Shown: positions 4,965 through 9,385 of the stretch, piece after piece
Layout: the number at the start of each line of letters is the position of its first letter
How positions within the stretch are numbered: the first letter of the stretch is position 1
Origin: Oscillospiraceae bacterium
Lineage (GTDB): Bacteria > Bacillota > Clostridia > Oscillospirales > Ruminococcaceae
Direction of reading: 5' to 3'
DNA length: 9,385 nucleotides
Assembly (NCBI GenBank): GCA_029005335.1
Contig: JAQXFT010000038.1
Location: 1-9,385, forward strand
Notes under the pieces: model-generated
Told to the model about the DNA's origin: nothing
Seen by the model: the letters and a program-made list of their open reading frames with translations, nothing else
Database searches by the model: none
Made by a program: the position numbers and the translations under genes

Positions 4965-7190
4965 ATGGTTGCTACTGATGAAAGATATAATGACGATTAT
5001 ACTATTGATATGCTTATACAGAAAATACTGACCAGTGATAAGCAGTATGATTTAAGCAAGATTGTAACTGCATATAAACTGGCTGAAAAAGCACATGAGG
5101 GACAGTTCCGTTCATCGGGACAGCCATATATAATACACCCTCTTGCAGTATCGTTTATAGTTCTTGAGCTGGGAATGGATACAGATACAATATGTGCAGC
5201 AATGCTTCATGATGTAGTTGAGGATACAGCAACAACCCTTAATGATATAAAGAATCGTTTCGGACAGGACGTTGCAATGCTCGTGGACGGAGTTACAAAG
5301 CTTACAAAAATGTCCATGTTTGACAAGGAACAGCAACAGGCGGAAAATGTAAGAAAAATATTTCTGGCAATGTCACAGGATATAAGAGTAATGATAATAA
5401 AGCTCTGTGACCGGCTTCACAATATGCGTACACTCTGCTACAGACCGGAACGCAAGCAGAGAAACAAGGCTCTTGAAACTATGAACATATATGCTCCGAT
5501 AGCTCACAGACTGGGTATAAAATCAGTCAAGGAGGAGCTTGAGGATTTGTCACTCCGCTATCTTGACCCCTATGCCTATGCAGAAATAGAGCAGATACTT
5601 GAATTTAAAAAGGAAAGCCGTGAGGAATTTATTCAGAGTATAAAGGATAAGATTGCAGAGAGATTCAGAAACGAGACTTTTGAACGTGAGCCGGTAATAG
5701 AGGGACGTGTAAAAAGCATATACAGCATATATAAGAAAGTATTTATCAATAAAAGAAGCATAGATGAAATATACGATAAATATGCTGTCAGAATTATAGT
5801 TTCCACAAAGGCTGAATGTTATAACGTCTTTGGAATTATCCATGATATGTTTACTCCGATTCCCACAAGAATAAAGGACTATATATCAAGCCCGAAGGCG
5901 AACGGTTATCAGTCAATTCATACAACGGTAATCGGTAAGGAGGGTATTCCCTTTGAAGTCCAGATAAGAACATTTGAAATGCATGAAACTGCAGAATACG
6001 GAATCGCTGCCCACTGGAAATACAAGGAGGGTATAAAGGGAAAAGACAAGATGGAACAGCGTCTGTCATGGGTGCGTCAGATTATAGAGGCACAACAGGC
6101 ATCTGATGACGCTGAGGAGATAGTAAGGGCAATAAAAACAGATTTAGCTCCTGAGGAAATAGTAGTAATGACTCCAAAGGGTAAGCCCATTACACTTCCG
6201 GTTGACTCCACCGTAATAGATTTTGCATACAAGATACACACCGAAATCGGACATAGTACAATCGGAGCAAAAGTAGACGGAAAAATAGTTCCGCTTGACT
6301 ATAAGCTCAGTACGGGTGAAATATGTCATATAATCACCAGCAAGGACCCTAAAAAAGGGCCTAACCGTGCATGGCTTGGAATCGTAAAAACAAATGAGGC
6401 AAAATCAAAGATAAAGCTCTGGTTCAAGCGTGAATGCCGTGAGGAGAATATAATACAGGGCAGGCTTGAGCTTGAACGTGAATTCAAGAGATACAGGATA
6501 AATGTACCGGAGGAGGAAAGAGCACAGCTTCTGGCTGATGATTTCAAGCGTCATAACTGTAATAGTATGGAGGATTTCTATGCAGCAATAGGCTATGGAG
6601 GGATAACTCTTTCAAGGATAATGCCACGTCTTAAAGATAAATATCTGAAGATGTATGGAAATGATATAAATGATACAAATGATACAAATGATTCTGCACC
6701 GTCCGTAATCCCCGCCAGTCCCGAAAGCAGAAGTGCAGTAATTCTTGATGATATCGATAGCTGTGTGGTAAAATATGCACAATGTTGTAATCCTCTTCCG
6801 GGAGATGATATAGTAGGCTTTATAACAAGGGGCTATGGAATATCAGTCCATACCAGAAAATGCAGTAACTATCGTGCAGCACTCGAAAGAAACAATCCTG
6901 AGGAGCTTGAACGCTGGTGTGAAATAAAGTGGTCTTCAAAGGGAAATTCCTCTATCCAGACAAGCATAGAGGTTACGGCAATCGACAGAGTAGGACTTGT
7001 CTGTGATATATCGTCTATACTTGCAGAAGCAAGGATACCGATAGTTCATTCCTCATCAAGAAATCTCAGAAACGGCAATGCAGTCTTTGAAGCTACAATC
7101 AAGATAGTAAGTACCGAACAGCTTAAAAATCTTTTTGAAAAGCTCAGAAGGGTCAAAGATGTAATTTCTGTTGACAGGGCATCATCATAA
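4965..7190 (+). CDS. rel: Bifunctional (p)ppGpp synthetase/hydrolase Rel (RelA/SpoT family)
   Basis: The 741-residue full-length Rel controls the stringent response: it makes (p)ppGpp from ATP and GDP/GTP and hydrolyses it. The N-terminal HD hydrolase domain has its metal ligands: H58 in PYIIHP, H82-D83 with E86-D87 in LHDVVEDT, and D149 in KLCDRLHNMRT. The synthetase domain carries GRVKSIYSIYKK (247-258), RIKDYISSPKANGYQSIHT (302-320) and the catalytic Glu in EVQIRT (331). The RxKD form (RIKD) is that of bifunctional enzymes, as opposed to ExDD of synthetase-only RelA. Next come a TGS domain (about 398-459), a helical region, the zinc-finger/RIS domain (CC at 607-608, H629, C633) and a C-terminal ACT domain (about 664-738). 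So both activities and ribosome-linked regulation are predicted. A 9-bp tandem repeat codes a flexible Asn/Asp linker at 566-576. The gene starts 7 bp after recJ, with GGGAGAG (4948-4954) as ribosome binding site. Confidence 0.97.
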   Translation: MVATDERYNDDYTIDMLIQKILTSDKQYDLSKIVTAYKLAEKAHEGQFRSSGQPYIIHPLAVSFIVLELGMDTDTICAAMLHDVVEDTATTLNDIKNRFGQDVAMLVDGVTKLTKMSMFDKEQQQAENVRKIFLAMSQDIRVMIIKLCDRLHNMRTLCYRPERKQRNKALETMNIYAPIAHRLGIKSVKEELEDLSLRYLDPYAYAEIEQILEFKKESREEFIQSIKDKIAERFRNETFEREPVIEGRVKSIYSIYKKVFINKRSIDEIYDKYAVRIIVSTKAECYNVFGIIHDMFTPIPTRIKDYISSPKANGYQSIHTTVIGKEGIPFEVQIRTFEMHETAEYGIAAHWKYKEGIKGKDKMEQRLSWVRQIIEAQQASDDAEEIVRAIKTDLAPEEIVVMTPKGKPITLPVDSTVIDFAYKIHTEIGHSTIGAKVDGKIVPLDYKLSTGEICHIITSKDPKKGPNRAWLGIVKTNEAKSKIKLWFKRECREENIIQGRLELEREFKRYRINVPEEERAQLLADDFKRHNCNSMEDFYAAIGYGGITLSRIMPRLKDKYLKMYGNDINDTNDTNDSAPSVIPASPESRSAVILDDIDSCVVKYAQCCNPLPGDDIVGFITRGYGISVHTRKCSNYRAALERNNPEELERWCEIKWSSKGNSSIQTSIEVTAIDRVGLVCDISSILAEARIPIVHSSSRNLRNGNAVFEATIKIVSTEQLKNLFEKLRRVKDVISVDRASS
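6660..6692 (+). repeat. 9-bp tandem repeat inside rel
   Basis: The unit AATGATACA (first copy AATGATATA) occurs about 3.7 times in frame and codes N-D-I/T units (residues 566-576) in the linker between the helical part and the zinc-finger/RIS domain. Copy-number change would lengthen or shorten the linker by three residues without a frameshift. Confidence 0.8.
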
Positions 7191-7218
7191 TGAAATTTAC
7201 TGAATAAAGGAACAAAAA

Positions 7219-7713
7219 ATGCATAATCTTAATATAGTGCTTCTTGAACCTCAGATACCGCAGAATACAGGAAATATTTCCCGTACCTGTGCAGTAACCG
7301 GAGCAAGGCTTCATCTTATAAAGCCATTCGGTTTTGAAATAAGCGACAAGCATCTGAAGAGAGCCGGACTTGACTACTGGGATAAGCTTGATATATCATA
7401 CTATGAAAACATAGAGGATTTCTATGAAAAAAACTCCGGTGAATATTTTTACTTTACAACAAAGGGACTTAAAATACACAGTGAAATAGAATATCCTGAT
7501 AATGCGTATCTGATTTTCGGGAGAGAGGATAAGGGAATACCGGAGGAAATCCTCCTGAAAAATAAGGAAAACTGTGTCAGAATACCAATGCGGAATAATC
7601 TCAGAAGCCTTAATCTTTCCAACTCAGTAGCAATAGGAGTATATGAGGTTTTAAGACAATGGGATTATCCCGACCTTGCCACGGAGGGCAGACTTACAAA
7701 ATACGACTGGTAG
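7219..7713 (+). CDS. trmL: tRNA (cytidine/uridine-34-2'-O)-methyltransferase TrmL (SPOUT family)
   Basis: The 164-residue protein is of near-standard length (E. coli TrmL/YibK has 157). The enzyme uses S-adenosylmethionine to methylate the ribose 2'-OH of the wobble nucleotide 34 in certain leucine tRNAs and acts as a dimer. Sequence marks are the opening VLLEPQIPQNTGNISRTC (7-24), LIKPFGF (33-39), the DYWDKL segment (52-57), and the trefoil-knot cofactor motifs IFGREDKGIPEE (99-110) and RIPMRNNLRSLNLSNSVAI (121-139). All parts are present and in order. The ATG at 7219 has AAAGGAA upstream (7206-7212). It is third in the operon, 28 bp after rel, with no hairpin in the gap. Confidence 0.94.
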   Translation: MHNLNIVLLEPQIPQNTGNISRTCAVTGARLHLIKPFGFEISDKHLKRAGLDYWDKLDISYYENIEDFYEKNSGEYFYFTTKGLKIHSEIEYPDNAYLIFGREDKGIPEEILLKNKENCVRIPMRNNLRSLNLSNSVAIGVYEVLRQWDYPDLATEGRLTKYDW

Positions 7714-7721
7714 AAAGGGAG
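7714..7721 (+). promoter_or_regulatory. Ribosome binding site that fixes the degV start
   Basis: AAAGGGAG directly follows the trmL stop and lies 8 nt before the ATG at 7730. The reading frame is open further upstream to 7676, but that would overlap trmL with no good site, so the shorter start is preferred. Confidence 0.8.
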
Positions 7722-7729
7722 TGCATATA

Positions 7730-8605
7730 ATGCAGAAAATACTTATAATGACAGATTCCGCCTGCGATTTGGAGCTTAATGAACTTGAAAATGCAGGAAT
7801 AAAGCTTATGAGCTTTAATATTTTAATAGATGGTTCAAGCTTTCGGGAGACTGTTGAAAAGTCCAAGGACGAGGTGTATCGTCTTATGGATAACAGTACC
7901 GATATCCCGAAGACTTCTCAGGTAACGGCATTTGAATTTCAGGAGGCATATCAGCAGGTGTATGAACAGGGATATACAGACCTGATATATATGTCCATAT
8001 CGTCAACAGCCTCAAAGACATATGAGAATGCGATTATGGCAAGAGATATATTTTTCAGTGAAACTCCTGAGGCAGTCAGCAGAATGAAAATCCATATAGT
8101 TGACTCAAAGGGATATACAGCAATGTATGGATATCCGCTTCTGGAGGCGTCAAAGAAAGCAAGGAAACCCGATGCAGATGCAAAGGATATAGTCGCATAT
8201 CTTGAGGACTGGGCAAGCAGAAGTGCAACATATTTTGTACCCATGACCTTGAAATATGCTAAGAAATCCGGAAGAATATCAGCGGCGGCAGCATTTGCAG
8301 GAGAGCTTCTGGGAATAAAGCCTGTAATACAGATGGCTGACGGAGGTTCAAAGATAATGTCAAAAATCAGGGGGGACAGAAATGTAATCCCGAAGCTTAT
8401 GGAATGTATTGAATCCCAGATGACACCGCAGACACCTTATATAATGATTACCGGAAAAAATGATACTTTTGCAAAACAGCTTGAAAAGGAAATGATAAAG
8501 AAATTCGGATACAAGGCGGAATATTACTGTAAAGTCGGAGCAGCCGTTTCAGCGAATGCCGGAAATGATTTGGTAGGCGTTGTGTGCAGAAGGAAGAATG
8601 TCTGA
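7730..8605 (+). CDS. degV: DegV-family fatty-acid-binding protein
   Basis: The product has 291 residues from the ATG at 7730 (family about 280). DegV/FakB proteins bind a fatty acid in a tunnel between two domains and, where a FakA kinase is present, offer it for phosphorylation. Family marks are the N-terminal ILIMTDSACDL (4-14), the PKTSQVT loop (60-66) that holds the carboxylate in relatives, SISSTASKTYENA (89-101, usually SSxLSGTY), IVDSKG (123-128) and LKYAKKSGRIS (174-184). The C-terminal motif, usually G-x-x-I/V-G-x-H-x-G-P-G-x-x-G, is here KVGAAVSANAGNDLVGVV (268-285), with Asn in place of the conserved His and ND in place of PG. The fold is therefore clear, but ligand contacts may differ from FakB. 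It lies 16 bp after trmL and 3 bp before a patatin-like gene; no FakA is in the window. Confidence 0.92.
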   Translation: MQKILIMTDSACDLELNELENAGIKLMSFNILIDGSSFRETVEKSKDEVYRLMDNSTDIPKTSQVTAFEFQEAYQQVYEQGYTDLIYMSISSTASKTYENAIMARDIFFSETPEAVSRMKIHIVDSKGYTAMYGYPLLEASKKARKPDADAKDIVAYLEDWASRSATYFVPMTLKYAKKSGRISAAAAFAGELLGIKPVIQMADGGSKIMSKIRGDRNVIPKLMECIESQMTPQTPYIMITGKNDTFAKQLEKEMIKKFGYKAEYYCKVGAAVSANAGNDLVGVVCRRKNV

Positions 8606-8608
8606 ATT

Positions 8609-9385
8609 ATGCTGGGAGTTACCTTTGAAGGCGGTGCAAACAGAACAGTATTTTCATGCGGAGTTATTGATGCTCTTATAGAAAATAAAATCACCGCAGA
8701 TTATATTATAGGAACATCAGCAGGAATCGCATACGGTCTTACGTATGCTTCCGGACAGTACGGAAGAAATTATAAGATAGTAAAAAATTATATATCCGAC
8801 AAGCGTTATCAGGGGACAAGACATCTTATGAATCCACACAACAGAAGCTATTATAACCTTGATTTTGTATTCGGAGAGATTCCGAATAAGCTTGTACCCT
8901 TTGACTATGAAAAATATAAGGAATTTAAAGGTCATACAGTTGCAACTGTCACAAATGTTGAGACAGGGAAGCCGGAATATCTGGAAGTTCCGAGAGACGA
9001 CAGAAAATTCATGTATCTGAGAGCATCATGCTCAATGCCGTTGCTTTTCCCTATAGCGGAAATAAACGGGAAAAAATATCTTGACGGCGGAGTATCTGAT
9101 TCAATACCATATGAACAGGCAATGCGTTATGGATGCGATAAAAATATAGTAGTCCTTACAAGAGAAAGGAATTACCGGAAAAAATCTGAACATATTTCAG
9201 GGCTTGTCAGATTGAGATACAGGGAATATCCGGAATTTGTAAAGATTGCCCACAAAAGACCGGATAATTACAACAAGTGTGTTGAAAGGCTTGCGGAACT
9301 TGAAAAACAGGGGAAAGTATTTGTAATAGCTCCGGAAACAACTATGAATGTCAGCCGTACGGAATCCAATACCAGAAAGCTTACG
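8609..9385 (+). CDS. Patatin-like phospholipase family protein, 3' end outside window
   Basis: 259 codons are visible and the frame runs off the right edge without a stop. Patatin-like enzymes are lipid acyl hydrolases with a Ser-Asp dyad. The N-terminus has the oxyanion-hole loop FEGGANR (6-12) followed by the helix TVFSCGVIDAL. The nucleophile elbow is GTSAG (35-39, Ser37) and the catalytic Asp is in YLDGGVSDSIP (157-167, Asp159). SCSMPLLFP (140-148) is the usual conserved stretch between them. The end of the visible part, PETTMNVSRTESNTRKL, matches the bacterial YjjU-like patatin subgroup, so only a few dozen residues are likely missing. Start: the ATG at 8609 lies 3 bp after degV, with AAGGAAG (8590-8596) about 12 nt upstream, a long spacing. 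An out-of-frame ATG at 8598 is ignored. The substrate is unknown; the link with degV suggests lipid or fatty-acid handling (inference). Confidence 0.92.
   Translation, partial: MLGVTFEGGANRTVFSCGVIDALIENKITADYIIGTSAGIAYGLTYASGQYGRNYKIVKNYISDKRYQGTRHLMNPHNRSYYNLDFVFGEIPNKLVPFDYEKYKEFKGHTVATVTNVETGKPEYLEVPRDDRKFMYLRASCSMPLLFPIAEINGKKYLDGGVSDSIPYEQAMRYGCDKNIVVLTRERNYRKKSEHISGLVRLRYREYPEFVKIAHKRPDNYNKCVERLAELEKQGKVFVIAPETTMNVSRTESNTRKLT

Noticed and set aside
7191..7218. Possible terminator or promoter between rel and trmL
   Set aside because: The 28-bp gap holds only the trmL ribosome binding site; no hairpin or -10/-35 pair is seen.
7676..7729. Longer N-terminus for the DegV protein
   Set aside because: It would overlap trmL and lacks a ribosome binding site; the ATG at 7730 has AAAGGGAG at proper spacing and starts at the family's usual N-terminus.

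Overview
The window looks like chromosomal DNA of a low-G+C anaerobic Firmicute, most likely a Clostridia / Ruminococcus-type organism. The signs are strong AGGAG-type ribosome binding sites, heavy use of ATA (Ile) and AGA (Arg) codons, and protein families of Firmicute type (bifunctional Rel, long RecJ, DegV). The genus assignment is an inference from style, not a measurement.

Layout. (1) At the left edge the 3' part of an unrecognised membrane protein gene (+ strand, cut by the window edge) runs into a bidirectional hairpin terminator (307-334). (2) From the other side, a minus-strand set reads mscS (small-conductance mechanosensitive channel) -> membrane-anchored metallophosphoesterase -> a short startless reading frame that may be the tail of a lost toxin -> a putative Imm1-type immunity protein, ending at the same terminator. 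(3) A 192-bp divergent intergenic region (2657-2848) holds two clear sigma-A-type promoters, each TGA-TATAAT with a 17-bp spacer, one for mscS and one for the rightward operon, plus inverted repeats. (4) The rightward, tightly packed operon reads recJ -> rel -> trmL -> degV -> patatin-like hydrolase (cut by the right edge), with gaps of 7, 28, 16 and 3 bp and no visible internal terminator.

How the genes fit together. The rightward operon joins single-strand DNA processing (RecJ), the stringent-response (p)ppGpp enzyme (Rel), tRNA wobble methylation (TrmL), a fatty-acid-binding DegV protein and a patatin-family lipid hydrolase. recJ and rel also lie close together in other Firmicutes, usually with apt between them; apt is absent here. 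The leftward pair mscS/phosphoesterase is envelope-related.

The one part that looks like accessory DNA is the left 900 bp. There, an immunity-like gene with no intact toxin sits behind the phosphoesterase. The stop of the upstream startless frame overlaps the immunity ATG by one base, the pattern expected of a decayed toxin-immunity pair. I see no CRISPR array, IS element, tRNA, rRNA or riboswitch.
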